The notes: generated by a model from the letters alone, not told the origin. A stretch of DNA of 64,000 nt from Laguncularia racemosa (GCA_037954665.1 JBBMOL010000012.1:992001-1056000); one strand, 5' to 3'. Shown: positions 39,173 through 51,378, counted from the stretch's first letter. Numbers and translations: made by a program.

Positions 39173-41614
39173 TCAATCCCTATCTGCATCTTCTATTTCT
39201 TCGTCTTCAGGGACACCACGAAGATATAGAACATTGTTACATCTGTTCACAGAAAAAAAAATACAACAAAAAGTTATTCTTCTATAGTATGTGGTCAATA
39301 CCCTTCCTTACTGAAATAAGGCTGAAGATTCAGGCAATGACAAACAAAATTTCCACCACCAAGTTTTCCATTTCTCTTAGTTAAAAGATTGCAAGCCACA
39401 AGATAAAATAAATCCACAGCACCACTACCCTATTTTTGTCGTGTTTATTTGCCTTCACAAACACATACTGCTCTCCTAACAATTAAATGCCTTCAGAGTA
39501 TTACCCAATCCTACATAGATTTTAATCCAGTGTTTAAAAAACTTTCATATCTCAAATCAAGCTCAAAGCAAAATTACTGGAAACAGGCCAAACATCAAGC
39601 TAGATGCAACCAAAGTATCATGTAATGTTTCCCCCTTCAAGACTCGGATGTCAACAAGTATAACTAAAATGAAAGTTCTAATAACAAGGGCACACTGCAA
39701 ACCTTTTGTCCCCCATTTTAAGTTTACAGAGGAGCATGACCATAATTGGCTACCTCCAAGTACATGAAAGAAACCCTATAAGACCAAGCATCAATATAGT
39801 CTACCCTCGGATGTGAATGTAGATTGCCTTAGTAGAACTGAAACTATGACCACACGCAATTTGTCACAGGAGCTTCACATCCTCTACTACTAGGATATTA
39901 GATTGATGGAACAACCAATATGAATAAATTTAATAGAAGATGTCAAGAATAACAGCAACAGGAAACTCAAGAAAGCATTGGAGAAGCATAAATCTATGGC
40001 ATGCACTGTGGAAGATACAGCTCCTAATACAGCACCACTGTCAAGCCATGGAAAAAAAATGATATTGAGTTTTCATTCCAAGATGTAACAATGTTACCTG
40101 ATCAATATCTCTCCCAAGTTTCCAGAGAACTGTCCTTCAATATACTCCTCTGTGTTGGCCAGCTGCAGGGAAGATTTTAGTTAGGAAAATGAAACCTATT
40201 CACAATAATTGGATGACATAGCCCAAAGACAAATGGAATGATTAACATACAAATAAGAGATATTTAAGAAAATTCTTCAAGGTAGGTGACATTGCTAAAC
40301 TAAAAAACTGATATACTTTTTGCAAATTAAACTAAAGCTGCCATTATAGCAAAAGAAAGGAAGATAATTGATGTGAGTATGTATAAAAAGGGGAAAAGAA
40401 AGAAGACTACAATATCATACCTGCAAATTCATGTATGCATCCACTGACACCAAAAACCCTGAATGAAGAAAAATGAATAATTATATTAGTATACATGAAT
40501 CACTGAAAAATCATTAATACACAAAGTCAATTATTAAAGCCTGTGAATAAAGAAAACAAGGACATAATAAAGAAAAACTATCAAGCTAAGAACATCCTAA
40601 CAAAGGAAACCTAACAATCTTCACTGAAAATTATCCCAAAAAAATAAATAATACCCAATAATTAAGAGAAGATAAATTTACCTTTGTATTCCATTCCCCA
40701 CTTAAGCTTAACAATCACTGGCTTGCCAGTTAAGTTGTTCAAGAAAGGTTTGGGATTCACTGGTATAGTCTGCAGCATAAAGACAATTTGTTAAACACCA
40801 TGTCACCAAGAATTTCATTTCACCACAAACCCTAATCCAACTGAAGATAAAATGCAAATTTCACCCATTAAACCAACATTATCATTTCATTATGCACAAA
40901 TTACGTATTTAACAACAAGAATTCACATTTTTCAATGTATAACGCCTGTATAAGTACAACTAAATAGATACACATAAACACTTGCAAGTTCAATTCCAAG
41001 CTGGAACATCAGTTAAATTCTTAGCAGCAAATTCTTCGGGTCATTCACATCAAATTAAATTCTACAGGCCATTTAAATCAAATTCTCATATCATTTTCCA
41101 TCAAATGGTTGTAATTCGACTAAGTGGCATGTTGATTGAAGTCATAACAATTCGGATGGGATCGACAAAATTTTTCTCCAGAACCTAAAATATATATATA
41201 TATATATACGGATCCGAGCCCTATCTATGAACCACTTTCTATACATTCCAAATAGGACGGAACTCCCTGTCCTTAATCGGTGTCCTCGCAGAGAATTTAG
41301 CGCGGGCCCTTTTTCAGCCGAACGTGATTGGCAGGGCACTCACCAGAAACCGAATAGGGACAGGAAACATTAACAACACAACCAAAACGCTGCTTTAGCA
41401 AAATTTCTAGTTCTGGCCCTATAAATAAAGGAAACAGTTATTCTAATAACCAAAAAGAAAAGAACAACTTCGACGATAGACGCAACCCAAAAACCTAAGG
41501 ATCTAGCCGAAATGTTAATAACACAGTAAAAGAAGAGAACTTTAGCTACTACAAGGACGTATAAAGAAATCCAAGAGAGAGAGATGAAGAACAGTGTCGT
41601 GTACTTACCGCCAT
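39173..41614 (-). CDS. SNRPF: Small nuclear ribonucleoprotein F (SmF)
   Basis: Core Sm-ring subunit that assembles with SmE, G, D1, D2, D3 and B on U1, U2, U4 and U5 snRNAs for pre-mRNA splicing. Coding exons on the - strand: 41614-41609 (only ATG GCG), 40769-40682, 40458-40421, 40162-40098, 39242-39173 (TGA at the low end). All introns are GT-AG and the joined CDS is 267 nt, 88 residues. It starts MATIPVNPKPFLNNLTGK. Sm1 (about residues 10-45) includes VIVKLKWGMEYKGFLVSVDAYMNLQL, given here only by its key Gly31-Lys32 region and Asp38/Asn42 contact positions. Sm2 is GEILIRCNNVLYLRGV (61-76), and the tail is acidic (PEDEEIEDADRD). Length and motif order match the family exactly. The first coding exon holds just two codons, which gene finders easily miss. 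No damage is visible. Confidence 0.96.
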
Positions 41615-43170
41615 TCGAAGAGGAAACTGAACAGACTACTCGGTTGAATGTTTGAGTGGAAAGGAGAAGGGGTTTAGGGTTTTTCTCTGACCTTAAGTCT
41701 TGGCACAAAACAATAGCGAGCGGGTCATGGTGAAAAGGTCATCGTTTGTTTTTTATTTTTAAACTCAATTTTTTTCTTCTTTTTTTTCATTTGTTTTAAA
41801 TGAGTCATTGCCTTGTTTATTACCTTTGTCAAACAAACAATTCTGTTTAATGTTTTTTTTTTTCTAATTACTTTTTTATTAAGTTTATTTTTTTTATTTT
41901 TCGATTTGTTTATTTTATTTTAAATTCTTGTTTTCTCCTTTTTCCAATTCGAAATTACTTATCCTAATTCACAGATTTTTATTTCTTTAAAATCCAAGTT
42001 TTTTCCTTTTACAATTGTAATCTTTACCCTTTTTTTTATTCCAAAGGATTCTGTTTCTTCCTTTTCCGATTGTGTCTTTTCCTTTTAATTTCTAGTTTGC
42101 GTATTCTTATTTGTTGATTTTCTTTTATTTTTTTAATTTTAAATTGTTGTTTTCCTTTTTCAAATTGTTTTTCTTTTTAGAAATTCTAATTTATAGATTA
42201 TTATTTTGTTCAAATTGAAGTTTTTTCCTTTTCCAATTAGGGGATAGCTATATCATGAATGAAATATTTATTTACAATGCATTTTTTTTGTAATCTGTGT
42301 AATCCAAGTATACTATTTTGTTATATATTTTTTTATATTATATATATAAATCTTATAATAATTTAAAATACATAGCATTAACTGTCATATGAACTACGTA
42401 GATATGTATATATTTAAAACACTATATGACTATATACATATTTGACATATAGTATTCATCTCTCTCTATATATATAAATAAATTTAACATGTTATATATA
42501 TTAATATATCATACATTCTATACGTAATGTTACAAAGGTAATGTTATAATACAAAACAAATGCAACGTTATAGTATTCTATAAAATGTCATATTTTTAAT
42601 GCTATATATTTTATTACTAAATAAATACAATGTCATACATATAACCCTATACTATATATAAACTAACTTCTCTCTAATAACAGTAATAAAACAATAGAAA
42701 ATCTCTCTCAATGAATCAAATAATCCAAGAAAAAGAACAATAAAAATCCTCAAAAATGTTTTAGCTCAAAGAATAGAACAATAGAAAATAAACTATAAGT
42801 GTAGAAAAGATTCTCAGTGAATCTCTTAACATTGTAGATGTCTATGAATGTTTTTGCATATCTTTAAATCGAATTAACTTGGGCTTTTAATATTTTTCTT
42901 GATAAGCAACAACTATTTTTTTTTTCTTAAACAGTCAACTAATCTTCTCATTGATCTCCAATATTGCTATTGAAAAAAATTTTCCTCAAATCTTAGAAAG
43001 TATCTCTCCTTGAATTTTGAATTTAAACTAGATAATGTTTAAATTATTTTGCTTATTGTCGAGTCTAATTTTTTATTTCCCATTCCTAATCCGATCTATA
43101 CTAGACCATATGCTCATCTAATGTAGATCATCGACTTAAGTTAAGAATTTCGTTTTGTTTGGAGTCGCCA
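41615..43170. other. SmF 5' region and T-rich spacer
   Basis: The SmF promoter and 5' UTR presumably lie within 41615-41760 (GGTTTAGGGTTTTTCTC on the + strand; its complement holds telo-box-like AAACCCTAA, common upstream of plant ribosomal and spliceosomal genes). Beyond this is T-rich then TA-rich DNA with no gene up to the Tat-like element. Confidence 0.5.
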
Positions 43171-45110
43171 CCCAACTATTGTTGAGAAAGATTGAATTAG
43201 GACTAATTGAGCATATTAGTCCTAATTTGGACCACTAGTCGTCGTGATTTCCTCTTCTCGTTTTTTGTGAAAAGAGGAAAGGGGAAAACCAGAGTTTCTA
43301 AATTCGAAGGCTAACCTATTAAAACCATAAGGTTACCACCTTAATCTCCTAAAACCTACTCTATCCAGAAATGTCTTTTATTTTATTTTTGTTGTCTCTT
43401 ATTGTGTTTTCGAGTAAATTATTCTGAAAGAAAAAATGATTTCTTTGTTCTTTTTAGAGTTGCCCCGAATGGGTGCCTATGTACTGCTATTCAAGATCAA
43501 ACATGTCGTAGTTCGCTTTTCCTGAAAAAACTTTAATGTGTTGATGAATTTTAATTAAGAAATTTCTTTTTATTTATATTTTTATCATTTTAGGATTTTT
43601 CTAAAAAAAATCTAAGCCTAAACTTAATAGTTTGATTTTTTGAAAATAATAATTATTTTAAGGAAAAAACAATTTTGGATTTATTTAAGAAAATGATTTA
43701 TCTAAGTGATAAAAATTTCATTTTTCTATTTTTCGACCCATTTCTAATATTATAAAATTTTTATTAATTTTTTTATTTTTATAACTTTTATTAATTTTTT
43801 ATTATTTTTTTTAATTTTTATGAATTCTCATAATTTTTATTAATTTTTATAATTTTTATTAAAAAAATTCTCCTAGATTTTTTTTTATCTATCCTATCAT
43901 AAAATCTAAATTCTTATTATTATTCTTTTCTAATATTTTTACTATTTTCTTTATAAATTTTCACATTTTATTATTTATTATTATAATTATTATTTTTATT
44001 TTTATCATTCATCCTAAATTAAATCCTAAAAAAAAAATCTAATTTCTAACATTTTTTCTATTTATTTAATTATAAATAACAAATAAGTAAATAAATAAAT
44101 TCGAAATAAATAAAATAACTAAATAAATAAAATAAATACAAAAAATCAAAAAATCCGATTTACCTGGATCCGGGTCGGTGCGCGGGTCGAGTCAGGTCAA
44201 TCGGACACAGCGGCTGGGGATACTCGTTGACGGCATTCCGGCAACCTTTCGAAGCGGTTGAGGGGTGTTTCTGAAGCTTCCAATGATAAGGAACCTAAAA
44301 TTGGTGGTGGTTGCGGTCAAAAACCTCCCCAAGCGACGTTTCAAGGCGGTGCTAATCGACGGTCGTGCTCGAAAACTTCGGTGAAGCTCCAATCTCACTT
44401 ATTTTCTCTCTTTTCTTACTTTTGATCTGTGCTTCTGCCTCTCCACTTCATCCTCTATTTATAGGTGCAAGAAATCGAGCTAGATAAGCTCGGATTTCCA
44501 CCGATTGAAGCAAATTGGATTTGCAGTTAAAAACCCATCTCTGATTTGTGCAAATCCATCGATTTGTTGTGATTTGATTCCAATTGGATGATGTTTATCT
44601 TATTTTTGTTGAAGATCTGTTGGATTTGTGCAAAAAAACCGAATCAAAACGGCCGAAATTCGAATTTTTCTCCTCGCCGGCGATCTCGGACAAAGGTTGA
44701 AGACGATCACGCGCCCGGCGCGTGTGTTCGCTCCAGCCAATCGGCTGCTGACACGTGTCCTAGGTAGAGAAAAAATTTGCAAAACGCGAATTCTACTTCC
44801 CCCGCGTTTCGAACCCCTGATCGAGCCCTCCCACGTGCGCCTTAGGCCATGGTTTGAACCAGCTGGGCTAGCTCACTTTCGCGATTTTATTATTTTCGCA
44901 ATTTGCACATATGCAATGCGATTTTTTTATTTTTTTATTTTTTGAAATTTCAAAACTTTGTAAAAATTATTTAACCCTTTTTATTGTCATTTCTGCAATT
45001 ATTTTCCAAAATTGATATATTTTTCCTATTTTTGCTAAATTATAGAAAAAAATAGAAATTAATTATTGTTGATTATTATTGATCATTAGGGCAAAAATGG
45101 GGTGTTTACA
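43171..45110 (-). repeat. 3' LTR of Tat-like element
   Basis: Aligns along its length with 51398-53322. It ends (+ orientation) GGGGTGTTTACA at 45110. The outer ~45 bp (43171-43215) differ from the other LTR. TATA motif TATAAATA is at 44463-44456. A GC-rich patch (44165-44400 and 44650-44880) contrasts with AT-rich homopolymer DNA at 43560-44150. Confidence 0.85.
44456..44463 (-). promoter_or_regulatory. TATA box, 3' LTR
   Basis: CTATAAATAGAGG on the - strand, identical to the motif in the 5' LTR (52656-52649). Confidence 0.6.
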
Positions 45111-45123
45111 GTTGCCCATCTTT
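45111..45123 (-). other. Polypurine tract of Tat-like element
   Basis: AAAGATGGGCAAC on the - strand directly precedes TGTAAACACC of the 3' LTR. Confidence 0.65.
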
Positions 45124-45594
45124 GTAGTAAAGTTTGAAAAAACTTAACTACAAAGACAAGAAATATGCCATTTTTAGCCTCTTAATTGAATGGATAACGC
45201 ATTGGTTTGGCTGGTTATCTGGAATTTAGTCTCTAGTGGGAAAATGCTCCATGAGCTAATAATCCACGAGTGTTTCGTGATGGTTAATATTGCTTAGGAA
45301 ATGGTCATAACAATCTAGATAATGTATCATTCCAAAAAGTGCTCTATGGGCTGACTAATTGGCGATAGGAACAATCTCAAGAATTGTTTATGAGTGTAGA
45401 CTTGTAAGTGGAATATCTGATGAATAGGAAACGTCTTATCGAACAAGCAACCTTGAAGAGAAGATTGTCTTAGGAAGCGCTCTTATGAGCTGGCCACCTG
45501 TTAACAGAAGCGTATTGACTAGACTAGCGACTGTTTGGAAAAATACCTTCGAAGAGTGCTCTTATGAGCCGACTAATCGGTTATCGACAATTTG

Positions 45595-45964
45595 AAAAGT
45601 GCTCCTACGAGCTGACTAATTGATAGAATCGAAAAGTGCTCCTTTGAGCTAACTGATCGATGGATTCGAAAAGTGCTCCTCTAAGCTAACTGATCGATAG
45701 ATTCGAAAAGTGCTCCTCTAAGCTAACTAATCGATAGATTCGAAAAGTGCTCCTCTAAGCTAACTAATCGATAGATTCGAAAAGTGCTCCTATGGGCTAA
45801 CTGATCGATAGATTCGAAAAGTGCTCCTCTGAACTAACTAATCGATAGATTCGAAAAGTGCTCCTCTAAGCTAACTAATCGATAGATTCGAAAAGTGTTC
45901 CTCTAAGCTAACTAATCGATAGATTTGAAAAGTGCTCATCTAAGATAACTTCAAGAAAAGGTGT
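45595..45964. repeat. 37-bp tandem array, about nine units plus a partial
   Basis: Units begin AAAAGTGCTCCTCTAAGCTA and end ATCGATAGATTCG. Starts fall every 37 bases from 45595 to 45928, the last one diverged. Neighbouring units differ by one to four bases. The array lies between integrase and the 3' LTR, where Tat-group elements keep repeat-rich DNA. There are no unique spacers, so it is not a CRISPR array. Confidence 0.93.
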
Positions 45965-45969
45965 TAAAA

Positions 45970-46445
45970 AAGTGCCCCTTCGCGGGCTAACTAACCTATA
46001 GCGAGAGGACATGCCTCAAAAAGGTGCCCCTATGGGCTGACATTTTTGAAGGGGTGTTTGGGAAAGTGCCCCATTGTGAGCTGACTAACCTATAGCGGGA
46101 AGTGTCTTCTTAGACGCATGACCCTAGGGAAGCAATGTTTCGAAAGGTACCTTTATAGGCTGACCTTAGGAAGAGATATTTAGGGAAGTGCCCCACTGTG
46201 GGCTGACTAACCTATGGGGTGAAACTTCTCAAAAAGTGCCCTTATGGGCTAACCCTAAGAGAGAATGTTTAGGGAAGTGCCCCAATGTGGGCTGACTAAC
46301 CTATGACAGGAAGAAATGTCTCGAAAGATGCCCTTATAAGCTGACCTTAAGAGAGGATATTTAGGAAAGTGCCCCACTACAGGCTGACTAACCTTTTCAA
46401 GGGGACGTTTAGACAAGTTCCCTATTGTGGGCTGACTAATCTTAT
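45970..46445. repeat. ~45/90-bp degenerate repeats related to the 37-bp array
   Basis: Recurrent GGGAAGTGCCCCACTGTGGG then CTGACTAACCTAT at about 46060, 46181, 46270, 46361 and 46409, alternating with a half-unit like AAAGTGCCCTTATGGGCTGA. The shared core AAGTGCNCC...GGCTGACTAA is also the core of the 37-bp units. Similar but looser copies occur at 45240-45590. Confidence 0.75.
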
Positions 46446-46845
46446 GCTTTTAAACATGCTTTTGCTAACTGGGTTAAATGATTTGATGTTTTCATGATAT
46501 GTGGATGATAGTTATTTATATGTTTTCCAATTTATCATGGATAGCAACCAAACAACCGAACTTCGTGCTGGTTTGCTCCTGCTTCGCTTACTCTTGCTTT
46601 AACACGGGGTTGAAGATCTTGATGTGTTTCCTTTCTTGTGCACATGGCTCTTTTGACGGTAGTGTTATCATTCGTTGGTGAAGTGATGGGTAATGTGTTT
46701 AGGAATGTTTGTTGTAATTGATTGGTTGGAATTATTGACCATTCAGAGACATTAACTTTGCTTGTAAAAAATAAAAACTGGACTCAACGAAATATGTATT
46801 GAATATCGGATTTCATAAACATCGGCAAAATTTCAATTCCCTTGC

Positions 46846-47457
46846 CTAAGGATAGTACATCTTCATAACATCTGCATTAATGGGATCTCTCAATTCTGGA
46901 CCATCCATTTGAGTTAATATCAGAGTTCCTCCTGACAATACCTTCTTTACCACATATGGACCCTCATAATTTGAGGTAAATTTTCCTCTGGAGTCTTGGG
47001 CATTCGGGAGAACCTTCCTTAGCACCAAATCCCCTTCTTTGAAGTATCGAGGCCTCATTTTCTTGTTAAATGCTCGGGCCATCCATTGTTGGTAACATTG
47101 GCCATGACACAATGCAGTGAGTCTTTTCTCATCAATCAGATTTAGCTGATCAAGCCTCTTCTTTACCCAGTCTGATTCAGTTAACTGAGTTTTTGACAGA
47201 ATTCTGAATGATGGTATCTCGACCTCGACCGGTAACACTGCCTTAGTACCATATACCAACGAATATGGGGTAGCTCCAGTAGAGGTTCTTATTGAAGTCC
47301 TATAAGCCATGAGAGCAAACGGCAACATCCCGTGCCAATCTTTGTAAGTAGTTGTCATTTTTTCGATGATTTTTTTGATATTCTTGTTAGCTGCTTCTAT
47401 TGCCCCATTCATTTGAGGTCGGTAAGGAGTTGAATTTCTATGTGGAATTGTTGACAT
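46846..47457 (-). pseudogene. Integrase C-terminal half, Tat-like element
   Basis: Contains NSTPYRPQMNGAIEAANKNI, the part of the DDE core with the catalytic Glu, then LPFALMAYRTSIRTSTGATP and SLVYGTKAVLPVEVEIPS, ending VLPNAQDSRGKFTSNYEGPY typical of the integrase C-terminal domain. It is in a different frame from the upstream integrase piece, with the shift near 47440. It ends at 46846 before ~1.7 kb of non-coding element DNA. Confidence 0.85.
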
Positions 47458-48560
47458 AAACCTATCATCGACTTGTTATTAAGATTGGTACCGTTGTCGG
47501 TGATGATGGACTCAGGAACTCCATATCGAGCTATTATGTCCCTTTTCAAGAATCGGACTATTACCCCTTTGGTGACATTGGCATATGATGAAGCTTTTAC
47601 CCACTTTGTGAAGTAATCAATTGCTACCAGTATAAACCTGTGGCCATTGGATGTCGTTGGAGTGATTGGGCCGATTATGTCGATTCCCCACAAGGAGAAA
47701 GGCCATGGTGCTGATAACAAGTGCAACTCGTTGGGTGGAGCGTACACTTGACACAAATGACAGTGCTTGACATATTTTATGCAATCTAATTCCATGGTTA
47801 GCCAATAGTATCCTAACCTCATGATTTTTCGGGCCAACATGTAGCCATTCATATGAGGTCTACATACCCCTTCATGTACTTCCTTCATCAGTTCGCAAGC
47901 TTCATTTTTATCCACACATCTTAGTAAGGTGGTATCGGACGATCTTTTGTAAAGTATAGACCCATTTAATAAGAAATGACTTGCTAATCTTCTGAGTGTT
48001 CTCTGGTCATTCTTGCTAGCCATTTCAGGGTATTTGCTTTCTTGGAGAAAATTTTTGATGTCGTGATACCAGGGCTTGTCATCTTGTGCTTTTTTTATTG
48101 CTAAACAGTAGGCGGGCCGATTTTCAATGTCTATTTTCATCGGTTGGACTTCGACTCCCCTTGTTATCTGGATCACAGATGCTAGTGTGGCGAGTGCATC
48201 TGCAAACAGATTCTGAGTTCTTGGGACATATGTGAAAGTGATTGCCTCAAATTCTTCTATTAGCTCTGTCAAATGTTGATGGTATGGTACCAGTTTGGGG
48301 TCTTTAGTCTTGTATTCCCCTCTTGTCTGTAGTACGATAAGTGATGAATCCCCGTATACTTCTAATTCGTGGATTTCCATTTGGCAAGCCATTTTGAGGC
48401 CGAGGATGCACGCCTCATATTCCGCGATATTATTGGTATATGGAAATGTGAGTCTTGTTGCTGCAGGGAATTGTGTGTCGTCTAAGGATATCAACACTGC
48501 CCCGATCACACAACCGAATACATTGGCAACTCCATCGAAGAACATTTTCCACTTAGGGTT
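47409..48560 (-). pseudogene. Archaeal-type RNase H and integrase N-terminal half, Tat-like element
   Basis: First ~125 residues: archaeal-type RNase H with Asp in KMFFDGVANVFG, Glu in NNIAEYEACILGL, Asp in ELEVYGDSSLIVLQ and Asp in QNLFADALATLAS. Then integrase: HHCC zinc region (EVHEGVCRPHMNG, CHLCQVYAPP) and core Asp residues in WGIDIIGPITP and SIITDNGTNL. The frame then leaves the conserved sequence (ending ...LLTDLK) and homology resumes in the next frame, so a small indel near 47440 breaks integrase. Confidence 0.88.
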
Positions 48561-49295
48561 CTGCTCTATTCCATAGTCTCCTACTAGTGTACCTTCACTG
48601 TTAATATATTTTCACCAGGGAATTGAACTTGTGGATCTTGGGAATTCCCCTCAACAGGGTGTTTTGCTAATTGGTCGGCTAAAGATTACCCTTTCATCGA
48701 GTTTTGATTTATATATGTGATATCAAACTCTGATAAGAGCATTTGCCATTTAGAGATTATCCCTATCAAAACGGGCTTTTCTGCCAAGTACTTTAGAGGA
48801 TCATGTCTTGTCAGCAGCTCAATATGATAGTAAAAGGTATTGCCTTAACCGATGCATGACCCAAATCAGAGCACAACAAGTCCTCTCTACTTCTGAATAC
48901 CTCTGTTCCCCGTCTGTGAATTTCTTGCTTAAGTAATATATGGAACACTCTCTTCCCTCTTCATCTTTTTACCCCAGCACGCATCCTATAGATTCAGGGA
49001 GTATCGTGAGGTATAAGAATAAGGGCTTCCTTTGCTTCGGGACTAACAAGACTAGAGGTTTTATGAGATAGTCTTTGATCGTCCTTAATGCTTCTTTGCA
49101 TTCGTCGTCCCATTCTACTGCGGCATTCTTTTTCAACAGATGGAATAGTGGTCGGCACTTATTGTGAGCTGTGAGATAAAACGAGCTATGTAATTCAACC
49201 TTCCCAGCAAACCTCTTACTTCTTTGACAGTGCTTGGGGAAGGTAACTCTAATATAGACTTTACTTTGTCAGGTCGATTTTAATGCCTTCCTGGC
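48561..49295 (-). pseudogene. Decayed RT thumb/RNase H of Tat-like element
   Basis: No long ORF, but - strand fragments in several frames are typical of this part of gypsy pol (VKEVRGLLGRLNYIARFISQ near 49170-49230; KSILELPSPSTVK just before). Multiple stops and frameshifts lie between RT and the archaeal-type RNase H. Confidence 0.65.
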
Positions 49296-50023
49296 TTATG
49301 ACAAACCTAACAATTTGCCTGTTGTGGCCCCGAAAGTGCACTTCTCCGAATTTAACTTGAGTTGGAATTTTCTCAATCGTTTAAACAATTTTCTCAAGAA
49401 GTCTATATGGTTTTCTTCTTCTTTAGACTTGGCTATCATCTCGTCGACGTATACTTCGACTTCTCGATGCATCATGTCATGAAGTATCGCGACCATGGCT
49501 CTCTGATATGTTGCACCAGCATTTTTCAAGCCGAAGGGCATGACTTTGTAACAGAAAGTCCCCCATATTGTGATGAAAGTCGTTTTGGTTTTATCTTCTT
49601 CAGCCATTTTTATTTGATTATATCTTAAGAAACCGTCCATAAATGAGAAAAGATGGTTTCCTACAGTGTTGTCCAATAGAACATCAATGTGAGGTAAGGG
49701 GAAGTTATCCTTTGGCGTAGCTTGGTTTAAGTCCAGAAGTCTACGCATACGCGTACTTTTCCATTCTTTTTCATAACATGGACTATATTCGCTACCCATT
49801 CTGGGTAATCGAACACTTCGATGAACCCTACTTCTAGTAGTTTCTTGACTTCTTCCTTGATCTTTAGTAATATGTCAGGCCTTTTTCTTCTCAATTTCTG
49901 TTTTTTAGGTTTGACATCTTCCCTTGTGGGAAGCCTATGAACCACTATTGATTGGTTTAGTCCTGGCATATCACCATATGACCAGGCGAACACATCTGCA
50001 TATTCAGTCAACAGCTCAGTCAT
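49296..50023 (-). pseudogene. Reverse transcriptase fragment of Tat-like element
   Basis: Two overlapping frames. 50023-49727 carries the linker and RT start (FAWSYGDMPGLNQSIVVHRL, VKKLLEVGFIEVFDYPEWVA). 49799-49296 carries DLNQATPKDNFPLPHIDVLL, MPFGLKNAGATYQRAM and KLNSEKCTFGATTGKLLG. A one-base loss at about 49734-49736, within the usual CVDFRDLN motif, splits them. The catalytic box reads VYVDEM, where plant gypsy RTs have VYVDDM; this second-Asp-to-Glu change would itself be expected to cripple polymerisation. Confidence 0.88.
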
Positions 50024-51378
50024 CTCACACTTTTGCTCGGCACTTAAACTGGTCCCGATTTTGAGGTTTTTAGGTTTTTCAATACTTCATAGATTTACTC
50101 TCTCCACTGGCTCGTCGATTGAAATTCCACTTTGTTCATGTTTTTGCCAATTTTCTTGTATTATTTTGTGGTCAAGGATATCACCTCCAACAACTGACCC
50201 GACAACGTTGGGTACGATATCAGCTTTTTTATTTTCTACCTGCACGAAATGTCCCTGATGTTCGATAGTAGGAGATCTGGGTGAAGTAAAATGAAAGCAA
50301 ATATATATAGACAAACTATAATTTATTGAATTATAAAGAAGTCTCAATAAAAATTATTTAACAATTGTTCCCTATCCTTGAGCTGACTTAGAGCTATCAA
50401 TAGGATAACAAAACCAATTATTAAGAGCTGGATGCTGTTTAGACGTGCGAGGGGTTGGGCTCTCATTGTTGATGTCATCTTCGCTTATCCTTGGCTCTTA
50501 AATGGTAGTTGCTTGTCTGAATGACCGTTGGAGGGGTGGAAAGCGCATCAGGGCATCGCTGTTGTTGCCACTGTTTGCCATTCTAGTTCTTGAACGAGTG
50601 CAAATTAGGTTCCTTGGAGGGTTTGGTTGTTTAGAAGCTATCTTTGATACCTGGCGCACGTTTTCTTTAGTTTAATGCATGTATGAAAATGCGATGCATG
50701 GGTCACACGGATGCTAAAATAAAGGGGCCAACAATTGATTGATGATATAATACTGAAGCTTTATTTTATTAATATTGGAAACTTTGGAGTTTGATACTTA
50801 AAAAAAATGAAAAAGTACAATAGATCTATTTTCTAATTCCCTTGGTTTTCTACTGCGTAGGCAGCGGTCAATAGTGGAACTAACCATCTATTACAACAAA
50901 AATTACAACAAGAACTATGTTACAATGATAGCATTATAGGGAAATGTATTTGAACTTCGTGAACAGAACAAAAGCATTACATCATCAATCAGTTGTCAGC
51001 CCATGATGTCGTATATGCAAATAGGTAGGTTCTAACAGGTTCCCAAGCTCTATGGCCTCCCGCATTCTCGGAGAAATGGATCTCAGGCCATATCGAAGCA
51101 TTGGGTGGGGTAGCCTAATCGGTCCCGAACGGTGATCATATCACTCCGCCCGAAACCTACACAATGGCCCCCCATCTTAGGGTCCTAAGACGGCCCGAGT
51201 TTGACCATATCTATTCACACATTTACATGCATGCAGACTCGACCACTAGAATAAATAACTGAATCCTAACCTTTAGCTAAATCCCTGAAAGGTTAGCAAT
51301 AATATAACAAATCAAAAGACATTTCTTAGAAAGGAGCAATTTGAGGAGATTCAGGTGGCTAGCCTACTAGAGAATGTT
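50024..51378 (-). other. Leader region of Tat-like element; gag absent
   Basis: Between PBS and RT only ~1.35 kb remains. 50087-50347 encodes a short piece (VENKKADIVPNVVGSVVGGD) probably from the region before RT. 50350-51378 shows no gag, zinc knuckle or protease motif. A Tat-group element normally needs several kb here, so a large internal deletion is inferred. Confidence 0.6.

Noticed and set aside
38954..39229. + strand ORF opposite the last SmF exon
   Set aside because: Shadow of the SmF coding strand and its 3' flank.
41370..41708. 112-codon - strand ORF overlapping SmF exon 1
   Set aside because: It lies in the SmF 5' UTR and intron 1 in another frame, with no conserved motif; the real start ATG is at 41614.
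43052..43072. TCGAGTCTAATTT shared by 43059 and 51404 as a possible target-site duplication
   Set aside because: The second site lies inside the 5' LTR rather than in flanking DNA, so it cannot be a target-site duplication.
44628..44945. ORFs of 60-140 codons on either strand within the Tat-like LTRs (also 52777-53208)
   Set aside because: They lie in the GC-rich LTR part, differ between the two LTRs by frame, and have no known domain. Only the TATA-proximal ORF is kept, as a speculative finding.
45595..45964. Regular 37-bp repeats resembling a CRISPR array
   Set aside because: Units are contiguous with no unique spacers, and they lie inside a plant retrotransposon.
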